Shown here piece after piece: positions 25,205-36,210 of a stretch of 64,000 nt of DNA; positions within the stretch are counted from its first letter, which is position 1; each line of letters begins with the position of its first letter. The position numbers and the translations under genes were made by a program. The notes under the pieces are model-generated. The model saw only the letters and a program-made list of their open reading frames with translations. It ran no database searches and was not told the DNA's origin. This DNA is from Helicoverpa zea. Lineage: Eukaryota; Arthropoda; Insecta; Lepidoptera; Noctuidae. Location: positions 7,998,001-8,062,000 of the forward strand of contig NC_061475.1 of the NCBI RefSeq assembly GCF_022581195.2, in the 5' to 3' direction.

Positions 25205-25219
25205 ATATATTTTTTTATT
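25205..25219. repeat. Target-site duplication, left
   Basis: The 15-bp word atatatttttttatt is repeated perfectly at 28388..28402, at the other end of the RTE element. It is the expected footprint of target-primed reverse transcription. Confidence 0.85.
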
Positions 25220-28200
25220 CATCATCATCATCATCAGCCTATCGCAGTCCACTGCTGGACATAGGCCTCTCCAAGTGCACGCCACTGAGATCGATTTTCG
25301 GCTACTCGCATCCAGCTCCTGCCAGCCGTCTTGCGCAAGTCATCACTCCACCGTGCCTGAGGACGTCCTACACTACGCTTGCCGAGGCGTGGTCTCCACT
25401 CTAGAACTCGTTTACCCCAACGGTTATCGGTTCTTCGGCTAATATGGCCAGCCCACTGCCACTTCAGCTTGCTGATTCGGTGGGCTATGTCGATGACCTT
25501 GGTTCTCTGACGGATTACCTCATTTCTGATGCGATCCCTCAGAGAAATGCCAAGCATAGCCCTTTCCATAGCCCGCTGAGCGACTTTAAACTTGTGGACC
25601 AGCCGTACCGTCAGTGTCCACGTTTCGGCTCCGTAAGTCATGACAGGTAGGACGCACTGATTGAAGACTTTCGTCTTTAGGCACTGTGGGATCGACGATG
25701 TTAGGACTCGACGTAGCTTCCCAAATGCAGCCCAACCCAACTGAATTCTCCTATTCACCTCGTCCTCAAAGTTGTTTCTACCTAACTGCAATGTCTGCCC
25801 GAGGTATACATATTTCCGAACAACTTCGAGAACGGCACCGTGTATCGCAATCGGTTCCGGTAGAACATGTTCATTGAACATGACCTTGGTTTTGTCCAAG
25901 TTCATCCGTAGGCCGATGCGTAGAGAAGATTCAGCCAGGTCGTTCAGCATTTGTTGTAGGTCCTGCAGCGTTTCTGCCATGATGACGATATCGTCAGCAA
26001 ATCGCAAGTGAGAGATGTGTTCGCCATTGATGTTGATGCCACGTCCTTTCCAGTTCAGCGTCTTGAACATATCCTCCATTGCATTAGTGAACAGTTTCGG
26101 GGAAATAACATCCCCTTGTCTCACTCCTCGATGCAACGGTATGGGCCTTGTTTGCTGATTTTGTACTTGGACGGACATTGTAGCGGCTTCGTAGAGACAT
26201 CTCATCACTTGGATGTATCGCCAATCTACTTGACAACGCTGCAGGGACTCCAGAACAGACCAGATTTCAACCGAGTCAAAGGCCTTCTCATAGTCCACAA
26301 ATGCTAGACACAGGGGCTGATTATACTCTTCGGTCTTCTGTATAATCTGCCGCACTGTGTGGATGTGGTCTATGGTGCCGTATCCGCTCCGAAACCCAGC
26401 CTGCTCCGGTGGTTGGAATTCGTCGAGTCTTCGCGCAAGTCGGTTCGTGATCACTCTTGAGAACAGCTTATAGACGTGGCTTAGGAGGGAAATGGGTCGA
26501 TAGTTCTTCAACTGGGTTTTGTCTCCCTTTTTGAAGAACAGGACGACAACACTCCTACTCCACGCCTCTGGAGTTCTCCCTTCAAACAGGACGGCATTAA
26601 AAAGCTTCTGGAGCTCCCCCAGTACGGGCTTTCCTCCTGCTTTTAATAGCTCTGTTGTAATGCCATCCTCGCCAGGGGCTTTTCCATTTTTGAGCTGTCT
26701 CAGAGCGATCTCGATTTCGCCACTGCTGACTTCTGGCAGGTCTTCGGTGAAATGGCGCGTTAATGTGGCTCTAGAATCCTCATTTCCGGGATCAGGTCGA
26801 GATGCATGCGATGCGTATAACCGGCCATAGAAATTTTCCACTTCCGAAAGGACTGCGGGCACCGAAGAAACGACTTCTCCACTTGTTGTGGTCAGCTTCG
26901 TCAAGTGGCTTCTTCCAAGAGATTGTACGAACACCTTTGACCCCCGATTCAGCTCAATTGCTCTTTCAATGTCAAGAGTATTGGAGCACCGGAGGTCACG
27001 TCGTACGTGCTTGTTGATCTCTTGGTTTAGAGCCCGCTTAGCTGACGAAGTGACAGGTGGGTTTTCACGTCGTCTCTTCATAAGCCCTAATGTCTCTTCC
27101 GAAAGTTTTGATTTCTTGCCCTTACGCTGCATGTTACAGAATCTCGAACCTTCCTCCCTGAGGATCCGAACCACATTTTCGTGGTTCTGGTTAACGTCTG
27201 TTGTGGTTTCCACGGCGGCAAATCGGTTCTCCAAATTTGACTGGAACGTTTCAGATCCTGTCATGGTTTGGAGCAGTGTTGGTCGGAGCCTGGCCTTCAT
27301 CAGACGGAAACGTTCAGCCTTGAAGTTGATATTCAGAGAGCCTCGGACAAGTCGGTGATCGCTACCGGTATTAAACCTATTGATCACGGAGACGTCTCTG
27401 AATATGTGCTTCTTGTTCGTCATGATGAAGTCAATCTCATTTTTAGTCATAGTGTCGGGGCTTTGCCACGTCCACTTCCTTTGGGGCTGCTTTTTGAAAA
27501 AAGAGTTCATCAAAAAGAGCCCCTCACGTTCGAGGAAGTTGACGAGCATTTGCCCCCTATGATTCCTGCTTCCAAATCCATGGGATCCTACTGCCGATTC
27601 GCCGCAAATCTGTACTCCCACTTTAGCGTTAAAGTCCCCCATGACAACGGTGTAATGGGTCTTTGTAGTGAAGTGGAGGGCCCTTGATATGTCATCAAAC
27701 ATATCCTCCACTTCATCGTCTGAATGTGTCGAGGTCGGTGCGTACACTTGCACTATCTTGAGGCTATACCTGTCGGTGAGCTTTAAGATAAGGTACGCTA
27801 CCCTGTTCGACACACTAGACACCTCCACAACGTTATCAGCTAGGGACTTATTAACCAGAAACCCAACGCCACCTTGGGATTGTTGGTCTCCCTCTCGGAA
27901 GTACATTAGGTGACCTGATTCGAGGGTTATGGTGTCCTCCCCCTCTCTTCGAACTTCACATAACCCTAATATGTGCCACCTAATCTTCCCAAGTTCCACC
28001 TCGAGTTGCGCCAGATGCGAGTCAAGCCGTAGCGTGCGGCCGTTGTACGTCGCCAGAGTCAGTTTTGTTTGGTGGCCTCCCGTAACCCGGAGATTCTTCG
28101 CACCCCCTGCCCCGCCGTAACCACGGTCGCCACCATGACCGGGAATAGCGGGACTGCCGGGAACTAGGGGCCGTGGCTTTTTTGTGCTGCTCATAGAGGT

Positions 28201-28387
28201 ATTTAGCCTACTGCTATCACGCTGGCCAGACGGGTTGATAGAGGGTTTTTTTCCGAGTTTTCCTTCTCTTGCACTGGTGTTTGGTGCATTTTATACTCCA
28301 TTAGTCGACTTTTACGACACCCACTGGAAGAAGGGGTAGCGACATATGTATTCTTAAGCCGTCGCTACACGGCATATACTTTACGGC
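25220..28387 (-). mobile_element. Complete RTE-type non-LTR retrotransposon
   Basis: This 3168-bp element has a 15-bp TSD on both sides and an intact ORF. The 5' untranslated region of about 190 bp lies at 28195..28387, and the ORF is at 25234..28194. After the stop, only a (TGA)n tail of about 14 bp remains. The short tandem-repeat tail in place of poly-A and the single ORF with an apurinic-type endonuclease and RT fit the RTE group. RTE elements are usually about 3.2 kb. Perfect TSDs and no stops indicate a young copy. Its truncated relatives lie at 33608, 42768 and 51409. Confidence 0.9.
25234..28194 (-). CDS. RTE endonuclease/reverse transcriptase, intact
   Basis: The 986-residue protein would nick target DNA and copy the element RNA into it. 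An apurinic-type endonuclease spans about residues 45-290. Visible catalytic or conserved positions are E80 (GLCEVRR), YAPT at 151-154, MGDFN at 185-189, NEIDF at 252-256 and GSDH at 277-280. The reverse transcriptase spans about 490-790: LKNGKAPGEDG at 501-511, D634 in VDYEKAFD and the FADD box with D734 and D735. A C-terminal region follows, with GRPQARW at 943-949. I took the ATG at 28194 because it gives the longest frame, with a basic Gly-rich start. Relatives of this type occur in many lepidopteran genomes. No internal stop or frameshift was found. The stop TGA is also the first unit of the tail repeat. Confidence 0.95.
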   Translation of the reverse strand: MSSTKKPRPLVPGSPAIPGHGGDRGYGGAGGAKNLRVTGGHQTKLTLATYNGRTLRLDSHLAQLEVELGKIRWHILGLCEVRREGEDTITLESGHLMYFREGDQQSQGGVGFLVNKSLADNVVEVSSVSNRVAYLILKLTDRYSLKIVQVYAPTSTHSDDEVEDMFDDISRALHFTTKTHYTVVMGDFNAKVGVQICGESAVGSHGFGSRNHRGQMLVNFLEREGLFLMNSFFKKQPQRKWTWQSPDTMTKNEIDFIMTNKKHIFRDVSVINRFNTGSDHRLVRGSLNINFKAERFRLMKARLRPTLLQTMTGSETFQSNLENRFAAVETTTDVNQNHENVVRILREEGSRFCNMQRKGKKSKLSEETLGLMKRRRENPPVTSSAKRALNQEINKHVRRDLRCSNTLDIERAIELNRGSKVFVQSLGRSHLTKLTTTSGEVVSSVPAVLSEVENFYGRLYASHASRPDPGNEDSRATLTRHFTEDLPEVSSGEIEIALRQLKNGKAPGEDGITTELLKAGGKPVLGELQKLFNAVLFEGRTPEAWSRSVVVLFFKKGDKTQLKNYRPISLLSHVYKLFSRVITNRLARRLDEFQPPEQAGFRSGYGTIDHIHTVRQIIQKTEEYNQPLCLAFVDYEKAFDSVEIWSVLESLQRCQVDWRYIQVMRCLYEAATMSVQVQNQQTRPIPLHRGVRQGDVISPKLFTNAMEDMFKTLNWKGRGININGEHISHLRFADDIVIMAETLQDLQQMLNDLAESSLRIGLRMNLDKTKVMFNEHVLPEPIAIHGAVLEVVRKYVYLGQTLQLGRNNFEDEVNRRIQLGWAAFGKLRRVLTSSIPQCLKTKVFNQCVLPVMTYGAETWTLTVRLVHKFKVAQRAMERAMLGISLRDRIRNEVIRQRTKVIDIAHRISKLKWQWAGHISRRTDNRWGKRVLEWRPRLGKRSVGRPQARWSDDLRKTAGRSWMRVAENRSQWRALGEAYVQQWTAIG

Positions 28388-28402
28388 ATATATTTTTTTA
28401 TT
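28388..28402. repeat. Target-site duplication, right
   Basis: A perfect copy of the 15-bp word at 25205..25219. It marks the 5' boundary of the RTE element. Confidence 0.85.
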
Positions 28403-28430
28403 AATTTATGAAATTTAAACTTAGAGCCTA

Positions 28431-28830
28431 TGACGTCACGCCATTAAAAACGACGAGAAGAGACCGATGACGTCATCCTTTCTATATTTGACAATGAGTA
28501 TTTGACAGTGACAGATATATAACCCGAAATAACCTCAGAATTAATGTTTTGTTTATTTGCTTCTGTGAAGTTCTGTGTTAATTGCATTTAAGTGATACAA
28601 CTGATGAAGAATTATGGAGAAAGGATTTATGAAAGCTGATAGTTCCAATCTGCCAAGAGTAGACAAATACAAATAATGTACATGTAAAAAATATTATACT
28701 TTTTGTGGCTATTTTGTAAAAATACATTATTAAAATTAAGAAATCAATTAGTTAGTATGTTAGTTTTTTCTCGTCAGATGTACTTTAATGTAAAGGAATG
28801 AACAGAGAACGTTGACGTCACAGTCACGTG
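28431..28830. promoter_or_regulatory. Cluster of CRE-like sites beside the RTE
   Basis: TGACGTCA occurs at 28431..28438, 28468..28475 and 28813..28820, with a CACGTG E-box at 28825..28830 and a TTTGACAGTGACAG word at 28501..28514. Perfect CRE palindromes are rare in AT-rich DNA, so three within 400 bp is suggestive of a regulatory region. I see no adjacent coding exon. The RTE inserted about 30 bp from the first site. Confidence 0.3.
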
Positions 28831-31279
28831 ATCTAGCGTTTTCTGGGCAATATTTTAAGAAAAATAGAAAAAAATGTAATACATAAAAAATACAAAGATT
28901 TGAGACGAAAAATGAAAGAGAGAGTGATCTTAAAATTATTTAGAAGCTATCTAAATAGATTTCCGAAAATTGGAAACAACCCTATTGAACCTTAATTTCA
29001 ACAAAAACTAACAAGTTTTTAATCGTTTTTGATATCATCAAAACAATCGACATATAGTAAATAAAAAATCTTATACGAGTTCAAAACTGGTTAAAGAGGC
29101 TTTTATATGAAAGATTTATTGTCAAACCAATAACAAAAATACAGGTGCGAATCGAACTATAAAAATAACAGTTAAATTCTCCATAACATCGATGCTATAA
29201 TCACCCATAGTGACTGACGGCGCGAGAGTTCAAAAACCCTATATAAACTTAAAACCTTTCTTTAAAAGTGTAAATTTATTCAAATTTAAGTAAAAAAACA
29301 TCTCCTGCGCCTTCATCCTTAACACGACACCGTGTGTGAGGAAGATAGAACATACAGTTTGTAACAAGTCAAAAAGAGATAAGTATAGTGCTGTCGACTC
29401 CCGCTAAAAACCCGTTTAACAATAGCTAAGTCGTATGATGTGATGTGCAAGTGCAGCCAACGGTTTTGTAAAAAAAGTTCGACTTTTTTTTCGTTATTTT
29501 CGAAAAAAAAAGAAAGCGTTTTGTGCTTATTGTGAAGAAGCTATTTTTAGAAAATGTGACGGTTAATGTTATAGTGTGAGGTGAACTGACAGCTAGGGAT
29601 AGCCGAGCTTAGCCGAAGATCTACGAAGATAGCCGATCTGACTATGAAGTGTATTGTTGCTAGGCGAAGGGTCAGGGAATATAATATTGCCTTCGTTAAT
29701 ATATTGGTTAATAAGACCATTTTTAACTTAATGATAAACACAAAACTTTTAAACGAATATAAGTTTTCATATTGACTGTCCCAGAATTCAATGTCCTTTA
29801 CCTAATCTTGGAATCTCATCATCTAATAGACAGCCTATTGACTAATGAGATGCCCCTTTTTACCCTAACCACAGTGCAGTAACAAAGTTTTCTGTTTTTA
29901 TTCTGAGAGTAATTCCGGTAGCAAGTAAAAGTAAATAAGAAATTCTATAAGATGAAATCTTGGTTAGACGCTAAGTGCAGGCTGTTTCTAAACGGTATTT
30001 TTGGAAATTAATAGGGGAGTCAGTGGACATGATGATGATGATGATGATATTATTATGTAATTCAGAGCAAATAATATAATCAAGTAAAATCAAATGAAGG
30101 GTTGAGCTTGGGTGCAACAATGGTTTGATAATTTACTATGAGGTTTTGCCATTTGGATAAATAATTTAAGTACCATAATATTCCTGTAGGTAAGTATACT
30201 TTAACTATCTTTTACTTGTTCTTAGAAAACAGCAAAGTATCCTCCTTCCTCATTTAGTGTTAAAATAAATTTATCTAAATATACGAAAGGTTAGCACTTC
30301 GAAAATAAAAGGAAAATAACATTTGCAACTTCTTTACATTGTGGCCAAAGGTAAGTTGAGTTAGGGTGGTAATACATTGAGAGCTTTCAATTTTCGCAAA
30401 GTGCACAATTCAGTTCCAGCTCAAAATGTTTAGAAAAGTATGTATATTATCTTTTCCTACAGTTATAGAAAAAGATTTATTTTACAAAAAGCGGAATCAC
30501 ACTCAAAAATGACTCGAGTACAGGTTTTTCTAAACTTTCCCGAAAAATGAAAGGTTTATTTAGTAGAATAATAGTTTGAGATTTAATAGAAATTTGATCT
30601 AGTAGAGTTGAGAAAGGAATTCCTTGTAATAAGCATTTTGTTACAAATTCATTCAAATCCGTTCGCTCCTAAATTGCTAGCTTTTACCCTTAATTACGAA
30701 AGTAATTGAAAAATCGAGGCTAAAAAGTGTATTGGGTATCTTTTGGTCTCATTTATTTCGTCAATCACTTTAACGCTGTTTTTGTCATTTGCCTTATATC
30801 CATTGCATTTGTGTTTTGAAGTTTCATAAGTAGAACTTTATTAAAAATCTACAAGTCCAGTGCATCCCCGCCTTACATGCGCGAGCGCATATGCTAACAC
30901 TTCTTAGAAACTAAAAGTAAAACGATAATATGAGTGTGTCTTACACTTGGAAGGCACAGAGAGTTAATTTATTTTAGCTATCTGCAAGTTTTATATGGTA
31001 AAAGCATTCTTTGAATATGATGTCATAGGTATGACTTATCCTGTTTAGTAGGGGTAGAATTGTAATTATATAACTTTGTCGTTCCGAAGTTGGCTACTAG
31101 TGACTTCTACAACGAAAAATAAAAAGGAAAAATATCCAAATTGAGAACCTTCCTCTTTTAGGGAAGTCTCTTTTTCTTCTTCAATTGGTTTCAAATTGAT
31201 AATTCAATTAAACATCTACATAATTATACATATCTAGCTGTGTTGTTCCCACTTGAAGCAACGTGATGTCAACATCTTC
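28831..31279. other. No gene recognised; small repeat remnants
   Basis: AT-rich. An RTE or SINE tail remnant cagtggacatgatgatgatg is at about 30021..30040. At 29590..29640 the word tagccga recurs three to four times. No supported gene. Confidence 0.35.
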
Positions 31280-31375
31280 TAAAATCACAATCGGTTTATT
31301 AGTTTAGTAGCCACCGTGCCACAGACAGACATAGCGGTCAAACTTATAACACCCCTCTTTTTGTGTGGGAGGTCA
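31280..31375 (+). repeat. Possible interspersed-repeat tail
   Basis: The text cacagacagacatagcggtc followed by aaacttataacacccctctt has the look of a repeat tail, with a cagacaga run. The window holds no second copy, so this rests on its resemblance to repeats I have seen in moth sequence. Confidence 0.3.
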
Positions 31376-32165
31376 AAACTGACAATACAAAAAAGAATTT
31401 CCAAGTTTAAGTTGTTAATAGGTCTATGGTATTCCTTTAAAAGTGTCTGCTAATTAGTAACCACGTCGGTGTTTCCAGTCGAAAGTTTATTTTAGCGCTA
31501 GAACCTTTGTTTTAGAAAGAAATAGTTTTCGCTTTTCAGTTTTCTTAGGTATGTAGTGATGTTTAACTGTGACAAAAGGGGTTGGAAGTATACGCATCAT
31601 CTTTTTAATATGAGAGAAAATATATTTTTTAATGATGAGTTTTGATAATTCCAAACGTTTATTTTGAAAGAAGAAATTAAATTAAAAGTTTGCATGTACT
31701 TTAAGCGGATTCGGGATCTTCTCGTGGCTGAAACGACCTATATTACATACTTCTAAGTTTATATACCTACAGAAAACATAATCTTAAACTGATTGATGAG
31801 AGACTACTTACTTTGATTTGAAACTGCTTAGTTGCTTTCAGGTGCAAAGCTGTGCAATATAGACTGCATTAAATTCCAGTCTTTTGAAAAGTTTTCAGTT
31901 TTTCTTTTCCGTTTTCAGTTTTTCTAAAACTCTTAGTCACATGACAATGCATAATTTTCTAATAGGACTCTGTGATGACTTATGATTACATCACCGAACC
32001 ATTCAAAACAGACATTCGTGACGGTAAAAATACAAAACTTTTTCATTTCTCTACCACACAGTTGTAAACATGACATCACAAACCCATAAAAAACTTGTCA
32101 CCAACCCCATTAGCCAATGCCATGACCTGGTCAAACATTTAGATAATTATGTCATCTTTAGAGTA
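31376..32165. other. No gene recognised
   Basis: AT-rich with nothing supported. Confidence 0.35.
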
Positions 32166-32606
32166 CACACTGCAAACTTTTAGTCGGCCGATAGTGTGTT
32201 TGAGCTCTTAAGCCACTGGGGGATTGTACGAAAGAGTGACCTGCCCTGGTACATAAAAGGCCTACGAAGGAACACGATGAATTTTTAGTTATTAAAAGTC
32301 TGACACTCCCTCACCTCTAGTAACCCACAGCGAGAGTGGTAATTTGATGATTTTTACCATTGGAAAAAATAAGCTCATAAGCCAGTATGCAGATGAATAG
32401 TTGTAAGCACATTTCAAAGATCTGGTGTTTAGCCGTATCAGACCGATGATTGTGTTTTTTTTAGGAAATCGTGAATTAAATTAAAGTTCTTAGCCGCTTT
32501 GATACCGGACAAATACCTGATCGTTATCATGAGCGTACTTACATTCATCTTCATACTGATTAATGAGCTCGAACCAACTATCGGCCGACTAAAAGTTTGT
32601 AGTGTG
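32166..32606. mobile_element. Foldback element M, copy 1
   Basis: The left end cacactgcaaacttttagtc at 32166 and the right end, in complement cacactacaaacttttagtc, ending at 32606, form about 30-bp inverted ends with one mismatch. They include tagtcggccgatag. The interior has no coding frame and holds a LINE-3 tail insertion. Related copies are at about 58404..58822 and 61449..62066. TSDs are not clear. Confidence 0.7.
32215..32371 (+). mobile_element. LINE-3 3' fragment inside foldback M
   Basis: Contains gggggattgtacgaaagagt, ccctggtacataaaaggcct and agtctgacactccctcac. It is flanked by agctcttaagcc at 32203..32214 and agctcataagcc at 32372..32383, a 12-bp direct repeat with one mismatch, consistent with an older insertion into the foldback element. 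Confidence 0.65.
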
Positions 32607-32789
32607 CGGTTATTCTTACGGGCAAATGTAACGCCATTAACCAGGGTAGTTAAAAAGAGGTGTGGAGATGCCATTACCTACACCATTGTTGGGGTTTGGC
32701 AAATATTGTGCACTAGCTGTTTCTTGCGGCTACACCCGTTTCTAGGAGGAACGAATAACTGTAATTGGATAAAAAGTAGCCTTTGAAGC

Positions 32790-33035
32790 TATAACAAATC
32801 TAAAGTTCTAGTAGTTGGATTGAAAGCCGACCCCGATATCTATAGTTGGGAAAAGGAGATGATGATATTATTCCGATGTGTAAGCTTTATTTCGGGGTAT
32901 CGGGTTGCCCGGGTAACTGGGTTGAGGAGGTCAGATAGGCAGTTATTCCATATAAAACACTGGTACTCAGCTGCATCTGATTAGACTGGAAGCCGATCCC
33001 AACATACATAGTTGGGAAAAGGCTAGGCAGATGAT
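32790..33035 (+). mobile_element. SINE-A tail and second SINE-A copy
   Basis: A tail piece (gaaagccgaccccgatatct and a diverged GATGATGAT end) lies at about 32815..32875. A longer piece at 32893..33035 contains ggttgcccgggtaactgggt, ggaggtcagataggcagtta and gaagccgatcccaacata. Both lack the tRNA-like head. Confidence 0.7.
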
Positions 33036-33554
33036 GAAATCATTCTGATGTGCTCTATTTTATTGAACGATTATTTCAACCATTTCGCTGAGACTTTCAC
33101 ATAAACGAGTTCATGCGAAAAATCGGTACATATTGAAAAGTTTTTCTTTATTTTTTCATAGCCAAAACTTGTATTAGCATAAATATCAAACTAGGTAACT
33201 GATTTCCATACTATTTTCATAGCAAAACTACAGCCACAACGCCTCCTATAAATATATTCAGACGCACTAAATCACACATAGTGATACCATCCCTTCATAA
33301 GACCAACTTAAATTTTCATTTTAATCGAACCTTATTTTTATAGCGGTAAGGTTCAATTTAAAATGTCTTTTACATTCGTATATTTGGTAAAGGTGCGCCC
33401 TTGATTCTGAAAAAGCTAGCGTTGACACGAGTATGTTAGAACTATGATAAAAATATGTTAGTATTATTTATAGTTTGTAGGTAACATAAATGTTCAGTAG
33501 GTTTCTGCCATATGCCTCTAGATCAGACAATCATATGCCTAGTGCCTTTTGGTA
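33036..33554. other. No gene recognised
   Basis: AT-rich spacer between SINE-A pieces. No supported feature. Confidence 0.35.
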
Positions 33555-33840
33555 ACTTTTTTGGGGTCGACTTCCAGTCACCGAAAACAACTGATTATAT
33601 TACCAATCATCATCATCATCATCATCAGCCTATCGTAGTCCACTGCTGGACATAGGCCTCTCCAAGTGCACGCCACTGAGATCGATTTTCGGCTTATTAC
33701 CAATATTTCACATTTAACCTATCTGACCTCCTTATCCAAGTATCAGCATGGGCACCTCATCACTCTTTGGTAAGACTAGCTGTCAGACTTTCTGGCTTCA
33801 GACTACGCGTAACGACTGCCACAGATGTTCAAAAATATGG
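33555..33840 (-). mobile_element. SINE-A copy, minus, interrupted by an RTE tail
   Basis: Left part ggggtcgacttccagtca and right part cagactttctggcttcagac belong to the SINE-A family in minus orientation. The piece between is the 87-bp RTE 3' end at 33608..33694. Confidence 0.65.
33598..33704 (-). mobile_element. 87-bp RTE 3' end with 10-bp TSD
   Basis: The inserted piece is 33608..33694 and starts (3' end) with catcatcatcatcat and continues through the same end as the full element. The word tattaccaat stands on both sides at 33598..33607 and 33695..33704. The insertion is younger than the SINE-A it splits. Confidence 0.85.
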
Positions 33841-34312
33841 TTAAATTGAAAATCTATTAAAGAAAGACTGATTGTAGTAGCTTTTATGTGCTGACAACTG
33901 GTCTATAGATACTTTGGAACGTGTAAGTAAATAAGTTAAGTTGAATGATACGAATGAGTACGAAAGAAAGGTGGTCTGACTAATGACCATTTTTGTATAA
34001 AACCAAAAATAGATTATCATTTCTTTTGCTACCAAATTCGTACCTAACCTTTTCATTCCTTCACCTTGACATTTAAAGCAAAAGGGTTTATTTTTAGGGG
34101 ATAATGCAATTATTTTTTTTTTTTATAGTTATAATTTATAAACCTTTGTAATCATCATGACTTAAATATTTCAAAATTACCTAGATCTGTGTTAGGTAAT
34201 GCCTACTTAATAACTGTATTCAGAAGTTTTCCATTTAAAAATTAACCTTTAAGTCTATTTATGAATGGAACACTTCATTATGTTCAGTCCTACGCAAGTC
34301 GAATTCATCATT
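33841..34312. other. No gene recognised
   Basis: AT-rich spacer. Confidence 0.35.
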
Positions 34313-34505
34313 TTCCCAACTAGTTAAATCAGCAGATCAGCTTCCACTCTAACTAGGTGCTGCTGAGAACCAGAGTTTTACATGAAGCGACTGCCTGTCT
34401 GACTTCATCGTCCCATTTATCTGGGCAACCCGATACCCCTTGGTAAGACCGTGCAGGTTTCTGGCTTCTGAATAAATAAACAAATAACTCCTGGACCTCC
34501 AAAAC
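34313..34505 (-). mobile_element. SINE-A fragment, minus
   Basis: Contains tctgggcaacccgatacccc and ggtttctggcttctgaat, the reverse complement of the SINE-A body. It is diverged. Confidence 0.65.
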
Positions 34506-34599
34506 TATTGTATCTTTATTTTGTTATTTATCCCTTTATTTATGTAAGCAGATCAGTAGGTACGGATGGATCAAAACATATTCGTAAATCGACTGTGTA

Positions 34600-34698
34600 G
34601 GTATAGCAGTCGCTCCATGTAAAACACTGGTAGGTATTCAGCATTACCCGGCAGTTGTCGACCCCAACATAGTTGGGAAAAGACTCGGCAAATGATGA
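34600..34698 (+). mobile_element. SINE-A tail fragment
   Basis: Contains gtcgctccatgtaaaacact and gaccccaacatagttgggaa, then a tail of GATGA type. Confidence 0.7.
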
Positions 34699-34964
34699 CT
34701 ATAAATAGCAGTTCTACCTTGAATATTAATGAATGTAGGCTTTCAGTATACCCATGAATTTAATCACTAACCTAACTTCTACTATTTGCACAACCGAAAA
34801 ATCTAAATTTAGCTCAAAAATTTTGCGTACGAAATGTTTAGCTAATCGCAGTTTCACACGGAATTTCCTAATTAACATCAAAATTCAGTGTCTTAGACTA
34901 TTTACCTACTGGACACGCCATAGCCGTGCCTTCTCTATCAAAGGTACCTACGAGAGAGCAGGCT

Positions 34965-35105
34965 CCGGGATTGTTCGAAAGAGTTACCGCAGCCCTGGTC
35001 ATTAAAGGGCTTAAGAACTAACATGATGAGTTTTAGTCAGTAAGAGTCTGACACTCCCTCATGCTGCACCCTCAGTGGGAGGGGGTCATTTGATGATTTC
35101 CCACA
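34965..35105 (+). mobile_element. LINE-3 3'-end fragment
   Basis: Contains gggattgttcgaaagagtta, gtcagtaagagtctgacact and gggtcatttgatgatt, matching the LINE-3 3' end. It is diverged, with no poly-A tail. Confidence 0.75.
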
Positions 35106-36210
35106 AAAAATAAAGGTACGAGAGAGGTATGTTTGTACACTCGTTCTATATACTAGTGTGCTTCAAGTTTATGCTTGTGTTTGACATGTTTGTCGTGTGC
35201 GTGCGTAACGATGTGATCGAAAATGCATGACTGAGCTATCACAATTTGTTGCGTTGCCTCGCCTCCACGCGTAAATTGGCAGATTTTAGAGTTTAAAGCT
35301 TTGTGTTCAAGTCGTCTCTGGTCAGTTAAATGTTCTAAGTTTAGAGTAAATATAAACTTTGTCCGTTCAACGCTATTATAAAGTTTTCGATCTAGTTTCA
35401 AACTGTAATGTGCGAGATTAATTTAGTTTTTGAGTTAGACTAGAAAATAGTTTCAGCTGTCGCGATGAATTTTAATAACTTTGCCATAATTGGTGACTAG
35501 TTTGTTTTAATAAGTTTGTAATAATTGGCTAATTACCTCGTTGGTTTAGTTGTCGCATAAGTCAAACTATTTTTTATTTTAAATAGGCCTATACGGCTCT
35601 TTCAAAACGTCAAACTAGTTGCACGGTCCCAAAGAGTGAGTCTTTTGAAGAAACTCCATATACACTCTGAAAAAAAAATCAATCTTTCAGAATAATAATA
35701 ATTTTCAAGCGCCATATAGGGCGATTGCTTTGCACAGGGTATCGGTTTGATTCCCGGATCTGGCCTTAAATTTCATTTTGGGTTGTAAGAAACTTTTATA
35801 AAGGTTGTCTGTAGTACGGAAGGAACTAATCTATATTGTACTTTTGTATGGAAGAAAACCCCAGTAACTATGTACTAAGCCATGAAATATTCCTAACTTC
35901 AACAAAGGTTAGTTATGAAAGCCCATGAAAGTTCTAGCTTTAATGGAAATATCAATGGAAACTACCATAACCTACCACCATGACATTTAGAAAACAAATC
36001 ATAACTTAGTAGATTAGATGTCGTCGACTAATTAGGTTTTCACACGGAACGCGTTAATTTTAATGTTAATATCCTTCACGCTATGTGTACTTTCTAGGTA
36101 GGTAAGTAGGTACCTATAGTACCTTATTATTTGTAATAATAGGAATATTATATAGGAAGTCGATTTTCATAGTGAACGACAAATATATCATTCTCTGCAA
36201 GGAAAAAGGA
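35106..36210. other. No gene recognised; possible SINE head at 35720-35775
   Basis: A possible decayed tRNA-like head (tgcacagggtatcggtttga followed by ttcccggatctggcc) lies near 35733..35767. The 82-codon minus frame at 35153..35401 shows no motif. Confidence 0.35.

Noticed and set aside
25444..28120. Many plus-strand open frames over the RTE
   Set aside because: They are antisense shadows of the intact RTE ORF.
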